Below, piece by piece: positions 1 to 5,429 of a stretch of DNA of 10,314 nt. How positions within the stretch are numbered: position 1 is the first letter of the stretch; each line of letters begins with the position of its first letter. Both the position numbers and the translations under genes were made by a program. The notes under the pieces are model-generated. The model worked only from the letters and a program-made list of their open reading frames with translations, was not told the origin of the DNA and did not search any database. Source of the DNA: Methanomassiliicoccus sp. UBA6 (GTDB lineage Archaea; Thermoplasmatota; Thermoplasmata; Methanomassiliicoccales; Methanomassiliicoccaceae); assembly GCA_002508545.1 (NCBI GenBank), contig DAVH01000056.1, forward strand, positions 36,128 through 46,441, in the 5' to 3' direction.

Positions 1-1
1 C

Positions 2-175
2 CTCACGGTATCTCTCGAACCTTGCTACAATATTATTATCTAGGTCGCCTACAGTGGACCTTTGCCCTCCTGGCCCGCAACTCACGATCGACGTCGAAGG
101 TCTAGCAGCCTTCTCTCCTCTAGTCGGTTCATATTGCCGGGCCAGGTTGGCACTTGCATCTTCATTTAGGCGCTT
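2..175 (-). CDS. Possible partial ORF running off the left edge
   Basis: On the minus strand a frame stays open for 58 codons, from just after a TGA at 176-178 to the window edge. The translation has a protein-like character, with GPGGQRSTVGDLD near residues 34-46 followed by NNIVARFERYRE. There is no ATG in frame. The only good alternative start is GTG at 83-85, and it has no Shine-Dalgarno. Codons such as GAT AAT AAT ATT GTA are AT-rich compared with the genes to the right. It may be the start of a gene lying mostly outside the window, a decayed fragment, or a chance open frame. I do not recognise the family. Confidence 0.22.
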
Positions 176-322
176 TCAGGTCTGGTTCGTGCGCAAGGGC
201 TGCGCCACCCTTGCATGCATCTAGAGAGCACAGTGGCCGAGGCGCCCAGCATGATGGTTGTGGATTAGGTTGAGCATGTATCCGTTATCGGTAAGGTGAC
301 GCCGGGCACCCCATGCCAGTAT

Positions 323-347
323 TACTACGGATTTCGTAGTATAAAAT
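323..347. promoter_or_regulatory. Inverted repeat overlapping a TATA-like sequence
   Basis: TACTACG (323-329) and CGTAGTA (335-341) are perfect 7-base inverted arms around a 5-base spacer. The right arm runs directly into TATAAAAT (340-347). On the plus strand this would place a transcript start near 370, and on the minus strand near 318. No convincing gene follows in either direction, so the target is unknown. It may be a relic promoter with operator, or the promoter of a short RNA. Confidence 0.3.
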
Positions 348-602
348 GACTGGCCTGACGGATGCATTTTAACCATCGTTGCTTAGGAAGGCCAGGCTTC
401 TAATACCCGGAGCGCCCAACTATGGTCGTCGTCCAAGGGTGCCTTGATTTCACCATCTCTGCCATGAGGTCTCAGGTTCATCGGTCAAGGGCCAGGCGAT
501 CAGGCACTCTTGGCCGGCCATGGCGACGCGCTTCTTCCTGTCCTCTCTTCGAGCTCGTGCCGCAGCTCTTTACTACGGAGGTCGAGCGCGCAATGTTATC
601 CC

Positions 603-974
603 TCAACCCACCAGGGCCTGAGGTATTAGCTCCATGGCGCTGTAGTCTGAGACATTGATGTTCGAGTCGCCCGCCCTTGCCAGCAGCTCGGTCATCGCCA
701 AGAACGAATCATCAGGAACGATCACCAGGACGTTGAACCCCTCGGTAACCGCCTCATTATACTGGAGGATGGCATCAGGCCGCTTCCAGCTCTCCGAGGT
801 CTCCAAGAACTCGAAGCCGATCAGCTCGTCCGATTCATCATCATACAGCGCGAGGAGGCACCAGACCCCGGTGTCGCCCACCAGATAGGTCTCCTCCGCC
901 CGGATCTCCTCATCATCCTCCGCGAGCTGGGCCAGCCTCTGGTCTACCAGGTCGACCAGGTCCACGACAGCCAT
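603..974 (-). CDS. Acidic small protein of unknown function (123 aa)
   Basis: I do not recognise the family. The protein is strongly acidic, with a charged helical N-terminus (DLVDQRLAQLAEDDEEIRAEE, about residues 8-28). A probable beta-rich core follows (GVWCLLALYDD, IGFEFLE). Its second half, NVLVIVPDD at 81-89, reads like a small alpha/beta fold. There are no cysteine clusters, signal peptide or membrane segments, so it is probably cytoplasmic. The frame stays open upstream to 1208, but that part is arginine-rich, overlaps the acetyltransferase gene and looks non-coding. ATG at 974 is chosen because an ATTATATA box lies about 26 bases upstream, which is the spacing for a leaderless archaeal transcript. 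A gap of 115 bases separates it from the upstream acetyltransferase, so it is probably transcribed alone. Confidence 0.7.
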   Translation of the reverse strand: MAVVDLVDLVDQRLAQLAEDDEEIRAEETYLVGDTGVWCLLALYDDESDELIGFEFLETSESWKRPDAILQYNEAVTEGFNVLVIVPDDSFLAMTELLARAGDSNINVSDYSAMELIPQALVG

Positions 975-996
975 GAACCATGCTGGGAGCGGCCGG

Positions 997-1004
997 TATA
1001 TAAT
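997..1004 (-). promoter_or_regulatory. TATA box of the 123-aa gene, within an inverted repeat
   Basis: ATTATATA on the minus strand is centred about 26 bases before the ATG at 974, so the predicted transcript start falls on or next to the start codon. Six-base inverted arms, GCGGCC (989-994) and its complement GGCCGC (1010-1015), flank the box symmetrically and could be a repressor site or a chance GC-rich match. Confidence 0.55.
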
Positions 1005-1089
1005 CCTCGGGCCGCATGAGCCGTGGAGTGCCAGGAATGATCGACCGTCCTCCGCGCCTAGGTCGCAGCTCCTCATCCATCGCCTTGGC

Positions 1090-1596
1090 CTAGAGGGACC
1101 TGGCAAGGCCCGCGAGGGCATCGCCGTCCACCCTGTAGACCGTCCAATCCTGCATCGGCCTTGCCCCCATGCGAAGGTAGAACGCGATCGACGGCTCGTT
1201 CCAGTCAAGGCACCACCAGTCGAGGCGCCCGCAGCCCCGCTCGACGGCGATCCTCGCCAGGCAGGCGAACATGGCCCTACCTAGTCCCCGGCCGCGGTGG
1301 TTCTCGTCGACGAAGAGGTCCTCTAGATAGAGGTTCGCCTTGCCCAGGAACGTCGAGAAATTGTGGAAGAACAGGGCGAACGCTACTGCCTCGCCTTCGA
1401 GATACCCGATGATGACCTCGGCCTGACGCTTGACGAACAGGGAATCGAGGAGCACATCCTCGGTGGCCGTCACTTCATCGAGCAATCCTTCGTAATCCGC
1501 CAGTCGTCTGATGAAGCTCAGTATGAGCGGCACATCCCGCTCCTTCGCGGGCCTGATCACGAAACCATCGATCTTTGTCAGATAAGCAACGCTCAT
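1090..1596 (-). CDS. GNAT N-acetyltransferase, spermidine/diamine acetyltransferase-like
   Basis: A cytoplasmic acetyl-CoA-dependent N-acetyltransferase of 168 residues that spans the whole GNAT fold. The N-terminus (FVIRPAKERDVPLIL, 12-26), the LYLEDLFV strand (89-96), the acetyl-CoA loop RGRGLG (101-106) and WNEPSIAFY (132-140) follow the layout of eukaryotic SSAT (about 171 aa). From memory of SSAT, Glu92, Arg101 and the general acid Tyr140 have equivalents here at the same numbers. By family the substrate would be a polyamine, a diamine or a thialysine-like amine. The fold is certain and the substrate is inferred. ATG 1596 is preferred over an in-frame GTG at 1602, because that GTG lies inside a GAGGTG Shine-Dalgarno-like motif. 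The methyltransferase upstream ends 138 bases away. A homospermidine synthase lies about 6 kb to the right. Confidence 0.88.
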   Translation of the reverse strand: MSVAYLTKIDGFVIRPAKERDVPLILSFIRRLADYEGLLDEVTATEDVLLDSLFVKRQAEVIIGYLEGEAVAFALFFHNFSTFLGKANLYLEDLFVDENHRGRGLGRAMFACLARIAVERGCGRLDWWCLDWNEPSIAFYLRMGARPMQDWTVYRVDGDALAGLARSL

Positions 1597-1622
1597 AAGC
1601 ACCTCGGTCCAACGCCGCGACG

Positions 1623-1630
1623 AATAAAAT
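1623..1630 (-). promoter_or_regulatory. TATA-like box of the acetyltransferase gene
   Basis: ATTTTATT on the minus strand is centred about 30 bases before ATG 1596, putting the transcript start near 1600. The leader would then be only a few bases. The GAGGTG motif at 1597-1602 would lie at the extreme 5' end, so its use as a Shine-Dalgarno is uncertain. Confidence 0.45.
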
Positions 1631-1734
1631 GCTTGCTAACGGTGTCACGCTCTGCGCTGCGGGCCCAAATCTCTGGCAGGGCGACATCAGACCCTCCCGC
1701 ACTGGCCTTCGGTACCTTAGAGGCAGCGATGAGA

Positions 1735-2541
1735 TCACCCTTTCCGGGCGACGGCCTTGAAGAACGTGTAGCAGAAGGTTCCTCCGCCCTCCGCCGTTCG
1801 GTACAGGTCCGCGATGCCCTTGTCCCACTCATCCTTAGTAATGAGCCCGTTCGACAGCGCATCCTTTTCCACGCCCTCGACCATGGCCGTAAAGGTCAGC
1901 TTGGTGAACCCCTCCACCCAGGATGGCTTGCTGTCGTCGACGTAGACCATCCTTGGCGACACCTCGATGCTGCCAAAGCCCGCCGCGGACATCAGAGGGT
2001 AGAGCTGCCTACCGATCTTGGAGTTGCCTCCGGCCATCTCCTGCAGCTTCACCAGGCAATCGATCGCCTTGGACGCTTCCTTGCTCTCCGGGTGGAAATA
2101 GGCTGAGCCGTGGTCTCCCTCGATCACGGTCATCGTTCCCCCGTCGCGGAGCACCCTGCTCAGGCGCTTCAGCGCATCGACCGGGTCGGGGAGATGCTCG
2201 AGGACGAAGCACATGAAGATGTGGTCGAACGACCCATCGTCGAACGGCAGATCGAAGATGTCCGCGACCATGAACTCAACGTTCGCGATCCCCTCGCTCT
2301 CGACCTTGCTCCTCGCAATCTCGATCGAGGAAGCGGAGATGTCGATCGATGTGATGGCGGCGCCGGGGCTGTTGCGGGCGAGGGTGATCGTCTGAGCGCC
2401 GGTCCCGCATCCTGCCTCCAAGATCCGGCTGTTATCCGGATATCGCGTATCGCGGTGCAGCAGCTCGCTGAGCGTGGTCGCCTGGTCCGCCAGCCGTTGT
2501 GCCTCCCTCGGCGAGTAGCCATGAACGTAGTCGTTCGCCAT
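1735..2541 (-). CDS. Class I SAM-dependent methyltransferase
   Basis: A 268-residue cytoplasmic methyltransferase of the UbiE/Methyltransf_11-like superfamily. Motif I is LEAGCGTGAQ at 41-50 (SAM binding). An acidic residue ends the second strand in SIDIS (Asp67), and VADIFDLPF at 92-100 supplies the adenine-side acidic residue. FDHIFMCFVLEHLPDP at 105-120 is the strand-4 region, followed by LRDGGTMTVIEGD (131-143). The C-terminal ~120 residues (HPESKEA to the end) form a helical cap that should decide the substrate. They carry no signature I recognise, so small-molecule, lipid or quinone-like acceptors all remain possible. The start is supported by an ATG and a TATA-like box about 36 bases upstream. 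The next gene to the right is divergent. The acetyltransferase gene downstream has its own promoter, so an operon is possible but not required. Confidence 0.88.
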   Translation of the reverse strand: MANDYVHGYSPREAQRLADQATTLSELLHRDTRYPDNSRILEAGCGTGAQTITLARNSPGAAITSIDISASSIEIARSKVESEGIANVEFMVADIFDLPFDDGSFDHIFMCFVLEHLPDPVDALKRLSRVLRDGGTMTVIEGDHGSAYFHPESKEASKAIDCLVKLQEMAGGNSKIGRQLYPLMSAAGFGSIEVSPRMVYVDDSKPSWVEGFTKLTFTAMVEGVEKDALSNGLITKDEWDKGIADLYRTAEGGGTFCYTFFKAVARKG

Positions 2542-2572
2542 GTGAATGCCTTGGGTCAGAATCGGGAACGGC

Positions 2573-2583
2573 GGTAAAATACC
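2573..2583 (-). promoter_or_regulatory. TATA-like box of the methyltransferase gene
   Basis: GGTATTTTACC on the minus strand is an 11-base near-palindrome (arms GGTA/TACC) containing an AT-rich core about 36 bases before ATG 2541. CGAAAT just upstream resembles a BRE element. The predicted leader is about 10 bases. Because of its symmetry the core could also serve the plus strand. Confidence 0.4.
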
Positions 2584-2686
2584 TATTTCGGAGATGTCAT
2601 CACTGGGCCTTCCTTCTCATGGGATTGCTGGAGCTCTCGATCACCAGCAGCACGATGGTGATGATCACAGCCGGTCGCCCCCTGGC

Positions 2687-2694
2687 TATTAATA
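2687..2694 (+). promoter_or_regulatory. TATA-like box of the small helical protein gene
   Basis: TATTAATA is centred about 33 bases before ATG 2724, predicting a transcript start near 2717 and a very short leader. It is the only AT-rich stretch close to this gene. Confidence 0.35.
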
Positions 2695-2723
2695 TGCATG
2701 GCATCAAGTATGCTCTGAGGTTG

Positions 2724-2963
2724 ATGAGGCCGCTAACCTATGACAACCTGGCAAAGTGGATTAGCGAGGCCGAGGACAAGGCTCGGAAGGAGATGGAGGA
2801 ACTGGGCCAGCGTTCCGATTCCTACAGCGAACCGATCCGCCAGATGATCGCCACCCACCAGGGGCGACTGCTGGCGCTGAAGGACCTGCGGCTGCGGATC
2901 CGCGCCGAGACGGGCGTGGAGCTGAAGGGTACCAAGGCCCCGCCGGATGTGAGAAAGCAATAG
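2724..2963 (+). CDS. Small charged helical protein of unknown function (79 aa)
   Basis: I do not recognise the family. The protein is almost entirely predicted helix, rich in Lys, Arg and Glu: DNLAKWISEAEDKARKEMEE (about 6-25), then a second helix from about 32 to 58 (EPIRQMIATHQGRLLALKDL), ending in a basic tail. The heptad-like spacing of hydrophobic residues suggests a two-helix hairpin or coiled coil that may bind a protein or nucleic acid. The start is uncertain. ATG 2724 has GAGG four to seven bases before it and a TATA-like box at the right distance. In-frame ATGs at 2694, 2661, 2655 and 2619 would add 10 to 35 residues, but those overlap or precede the TATA-like box. The stop lies 173 bases before the hydantoinase-like gene. 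Confidence 0.55.
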   Translation: MRPLTYDNLAKWISEAEDKARKEMEELGQRSDSYSEPIRQMIATHQGRLLALKDLRLRIRAETGVELKGTKAPPDVRKQ

Positions 2964-3092
2964 CGGGACGCGGTGCCAGGCGATGATCGGGCCCTGCGCC
3001 CTGCCATCCCACGCCGCGCGTTATCGCTCACCGGGACGTCCTCGCCTGCAAAGGCTTCTATCCGGCGCAAGCTCAGAGGTTGCGGGCCAACC

Positions 3093-3099
3093 TTTTTTT
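3093..3099 (+). promoter_or_regulatory. T7 tract before the hydantoinase-like gene
   Basis: A run of seven T is centred about 41 bases before ATG 3137. It is the most likely TATA substitute here. A similar T-run stands before the homospermidine synthase gene. It could equally act as a U-tract terminator for the small gene ending at 2963. Confidence 0.3.
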
Positions 3100-3136
3100 C
3101 CATGGTGCGTGTTCTGAGCTTGGCGTCCTGGATACC

Positions 3137-5107
3137 ATGGCTTCTTTTCCGTCCGATCAGGTCCTTGGCCTCGGCATTGACACCGGCGGCACGTTCACCG
3201 ATGCTGCGATCGTGGACATCGCCGGCAGGAAAGTATTGGCCAAGGCCAAATCGCAGACCACCCACCACGATCTGATGCTGGGGCTGGAAGATGCCATTGA
3301 CAAAGCTCTCGCGCTCAGCGAGGTCCCGCCCTCGAGGCTGAACATCGCATCGGTCTCCACCACGCTTGCCACGAACGCCATCCTCGAGGGGAAGGGGGGC
3401 GACGTCGGCTTGATCGGGATCGGATGGAAGCCCCAGGACGGATGGGAGCTGGGGGCGAGGAGGCAGGCGTTCGTCGCCGGGGGGCACGATTCCAATGGAA
3501 AGGCGGTCTCCGCCCTCGATCGTGAGGAGGTCATCCGGGCGATAGACGAGGCGGGCACGGGCGTCGATGCTCTCGCCATCTCCAGCCTCTTCAGCGTCAT
3601 CAATCCCAGCCACGAGAACGAGGTGAAGAGGCTCGCGGTGAAGCGCACCGGCCTGCCCGTGGTCGTCGGCCACGATCTCACCGGGGAGCTGGGCATCTAC
3701 GAGCGCACGGTCACCGCGGTCCTGAACGCCCGGCTGATCCCCGCGATCGCGGAGTTCCTGAGCGGCGTGGTCAGCTCCATGAGGGCGAGAGAAATCGATT
3801 GCCCCATCATGGTGGTCAAGGGCAACGGGAGCCTGATGCGGGTAGAGGTTGCCATGGAGAGGCCGATCGAGACCATCCTGTCCGGTCCGGCCGCCAGCGC
3901 CGTGGGCGGGATGTTCCTGGCGGACCATCAGGAGTGCGTGGTCGTGGACATGGGAGGGACGTCCACCGACATCGCCCTGCTCCAGGGCGGTCTGCCGGGG
4001 ATATCGGAGAGCGGGACGACGATCGGAGGATGGCGCACACGCGTGCAGACCGCGGACATCCGGACATGCGCCATCGGCGGCGATTCCGAGATCTACGCCG
4101 ACCTCTACAAGCTGTTCATCGGTCCAGAGAGGGTCATTCCCCTCTGCCGGGCCGCCGCCGAGCACCCGGACCTCATCGACCGCATGAGGAGAACGGCGTA
4201 CTACCGGTTCTTCAAGATCAACAAGGACGCCGTGAGCGGGCTGTCCAGCAACGAGCGCAGGGTGCACGACTGGCTGCGGGCCAACGGCCCTTCGACCATG
4301 GACGACCTCAGCGCGGGGCTGCCCGAACTGCACTTCGTCGATGACCACCTCCGCTCGTTGGCCGACAGGGGCCTGGTGGTGCGGCTCGGCTTCACCCCGA
4401 CCGACCTTCTGAACGTCCTGGGCCGATACTCCAGCGGGGACGCCGGAGCGTCCGATGCCGCCCTGGGGATGATCGCGGACTCCCTAGCATTGAGCAAGCA
4501 AGCGCTGACGGACCGGATCATGGGCTCGATAGTGGCCAGGATATCGGAGGAGGTGCTCAACGCCGTCCTGTTCAGCCACGACCGGGAAGGAAAGGAAACG
4601 GCGGAGTACAGGCGGATCATGGACCTGATGGCCGGGACCGAGCGGGACCGGTTCGTGGACGTTAGATTGTCCCTGGACCGGCCGATCGTGGGAGTGGGCG
4701 CGCCCGCGGGAGCGTTCATCCCCCTGGTGGCGTCGAGGCTGGGCACGAAGGTCATCATTCCCGCCGGTCACGAGGTGGGCAACGCCGTCGGGGCGATTAC
4801 CAGCAAGATATGCGAGTCCGCCCGGTTGACCATCCTGCCGATGGGCGACCGCTTCCACATCGAATCCCCGCTGGGGGTTCCCATCTCCTACCTTGAGCTG
4901 GAGGACGCGAAGACGAACGCCCGGAAGATCATCTCCGACCTTGTGGTCCAGAAAGCAAAGGCGTCGGGAGCGAGCGGGGACATCAGGGTGATCGTCAAGA
5001 ACGATGATGTAAAGACCCTCGTCGGCTACCCGGCCCGCGAGTCCATCGTTTGCGTGAACATCAGTGCCACGGGAATAGCGGACCCCGAGCATGCCCGAAA
5101 GCCATGA
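3137..5107 (+). CDS. Orphan hydantoinase/oxoprolinase-like (HyuA-type) ASKHA ATPase with winged-helix-like insert
   Basis: A 656-residue cytoplasmic protein of the hydantoinase A/5-oxoprolinase family, whose members couple ATP use to amide ring opening or carboxylation. Phosphate-1 motif GIDTGGTFTD is at 13-22, STTLATNAI at 74-82, ERTVTAVLNARL at 189-200, SGPAASAVGG at 249-258 and phosphate-2 motif DMGGTSTDIAL at 271-281. TPTDLLNVLGRY (420-431) and the C-terminal GAPAGAF...HEVGNAVGAI (521-554) complete the family layout. Between 370 and 418, the region normally holding the PGPACYG loop instead resembles a winged helix: ERRVHDWLRANG, DDLSAGL, FVDDHLRSLADRG, then the wing LVVRL. No HyuB partner is present, so classical hydantoinase activity is unlikely to be complete here and the substrate is unknown. 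An upstream extension of 19 codons is open to 3080. ATG 3137 is chosen because the family motif starts right after it. Confidence 0.85.
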   Translation: MASFPSDQVLGLGIDTGGTFTDAAIVDIAGRKVLAKAKSQTTHHDLMLGLEDAIDKALALSEVPPSRLNIASVSTTLATNAILEGKGGDVGLIGIGWKPQDGWELGARRQAFVAGGHDSNGKAVSALDREEVIRAIDEAGTGVDALAISSLFSVINPSHENEVKRLAVKRTGLPVVVGHDLTGELGIYERTVTAVLNARLIPAIAEFLSGVVSSMRAREIDCPIMVVKGNGSLMRVEVAMERPIETILSGPAASAVGGMFLADHQECVVVDMGGTSTDIALLQGGLPGISESGTTIGGWRTRVQTADIRTCAIGGDSEIYADLYKLFIGPERVIPLCRAAAEHPDLIDRMRRTAYYRFFKINKDAVSGLSSNERRVHDWLRANGPSTMDDLSAGLPELHFVDDHLRSLADRGLVVRLGFTPTDLLNVLGRYSSGDAGASDAALGMIADSLALSKQALTDRIMGSIVARISEEVLNAVLFSHDREGKETAEYRRIMDLMAGTERDRFVDVRLSLDRPIVGVGAPAGAFIPLVASRLGTKVIIPAGHEVGNAVGAITSKICESARLTILPMGDRFHIESPLGVPISYLELEDAKTNARKIISDLVVQKAKASGASGDIRVIVKNDDVKTLVGYPARESIVCVNISATGIADPEHARKP

Positions 5108-5157
5108 TGCCGGAGTACTCCGGAGCCTCCGATCGGAACAGGGACCCATCGAACCAA

Positions 5158-5175
5158 GGTCCGGGGGTGTGGACC
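5158..5175. repeat. Short inverted repeat after the hydantoinase-like gene
   Basis: GGTCC and GGACC form a 5-bp stem around an 8-base G-rich loop about 50 bases after the stop at 5107. No T-tract follows, so terminator function is doubtful. Confidence 0.2.
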
Positions 5176-5273
5176 CGAAGCACGGGAGGCGGTCCCGGCT
5201 CTCGAATCGTCGAAGGAACTCGACAAGGTCCCATCGTGACAGCATTGGCGCATGCCGCCCTATCGGACAATAA

Positions 5274-5281
5274 TGATATAT
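5274..5281 (+). promoter_or_regulatory. TATA-like box of the leader ORF and histidine kinase
   Basis: TGATATAT follows AATAA, forming the only AT-rich island in the 318-base gap. It predicts a transcript start near 5297-5304, which gives the kinase an unusually long leader of about 120 bases that contains the hairpin and the small ORF. Confidence 0.45.
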
Positions 5282-5299
5282 CGCGTCCAGTAGGTAATT

Positions 5300-5322
5300 A
5301 GCACCTATCTGAGAAAGGTGCT
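5300..5322 (+). promoter_or_regulatory. Hairpin that would cover the Shine-Dalgarno of the leader ORF
   Basis: AGCACCT (5300-5306) and AGGTGCT (5316-5322) form a perfect 7-bp stem around a 9-base loop. The right arm contains AGGTG, a match to the archaeal GGAGGTGAT ribosome-binding sequence, ending four bases before an ATG at 5325. If transcription starts near 5303 the left arm would be partly missing. A start a few bases earlier would include the whole hairpin. The symmetry could instead be a DNA operator at the transcript start. Confidence 0.4.
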
Positions 5323-5324
5323 CC

Positions 5325-5429
5325 ATGAGGTCCGTCCGTGGTCATGACCCTCCGAACGGTCACATCGTTATTGCGGTAGGTGATCACCGCGCAGCGATCC
5401 TAGAACGCCAGATGGGGTTGGCTCGATGA
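5325..5429 (+). CDS. Possible 34-aa leader peptide coupled to the histidine kinase
   Basis: A short ORF of 34 codons starts with ATG after AGGTG at 5316-5320 and ends with a TGA that shares ATGA with the start codon of the histidine kinase (5426-5429). Such overlaps usually allow a terminating ribosome to restart on the next gene. The peptide is basic and mildly hydrophobic in the middle (HIVIAVGDH, about residues 13-21) with a helical end (RAAILERQMGLAR). I do not recognise it. It has no run of a single amino acid that would point to classical attenuation. The frame is closed by a TGA at 5310-5312, so it is not part of a longer gene. A 10-base palindrome, GGTGATCACC, lies inside it at 5379-5388. 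It could be a true small protein, a regulatory leader ORF or a chance frame. Confidence 0.4.
   Translation: MRSVRGHDPPNGHIVIAVGDHRAAILERQMGLAR

Larger units (their letters stand above)
1..602. other. Region without a confident gene
   Basis: About 600 bases in which no recognisable gene was found on either strand. All longer frames are interrupted or have unconvincing composition. The stretch holds an open frame leaving the left edge on the minus strand (2-175), an AT-rich spot near 29-40 that could be a promoter facing either way, and a 7-bp inverted repeat at 323-341 next to a TATA-like sequence. It is less GC-biased than the genes to its right and could be decayed coding sequence or a gene border. 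No transposase motif or terminal repeat was recognised. Confidence 0.5.

Noticed and set aside
1..24. GGTTCGAGA on the minus strand resembling a tRNA T-loop
   Set aside because: The flanking bases do not form the T-stem, and no anticodon or acceptor arm can be drawn.
422..658. Plus-strand frame of 78 codons in the gene-poor left region
   Set aside because: There is no Shine-Dalgarno or TATA box at a fitting distance, the composition is Arg/Ser/Pro-rich, and it runs into the end of the opposite gene.
975..1208. N-terminal extension of the 123-aa protein
   Set aside because: The extra 78 residues are Arg/Ser-rich, overlap the acetyltransferase coding region and lie upstream of the TATA box that predicts a start at 974.
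1597..1602. GTG start two codons upstream in the acetyltransferase
   Set aside because: The GTG is part of the GAGGTG motif just before ATG 1596 and would lie at or before the predicted transcript start.
1363..2106. Plus-strand frame of 247 codons across the acetyltransferase and methyltransferase genes
   Set aside because: It runs antisense to two genes with strong motifs and shows no domain of its own.
2822..4348. Long minus-strand open frame of 508 codons opposite the hydantoinase-like gene
   Set aside because: Its product is rich in Arg, Asp, His and Pro without any domain, while the opposite strand encodes clear family motifs. It is a high-GC mirror frame.
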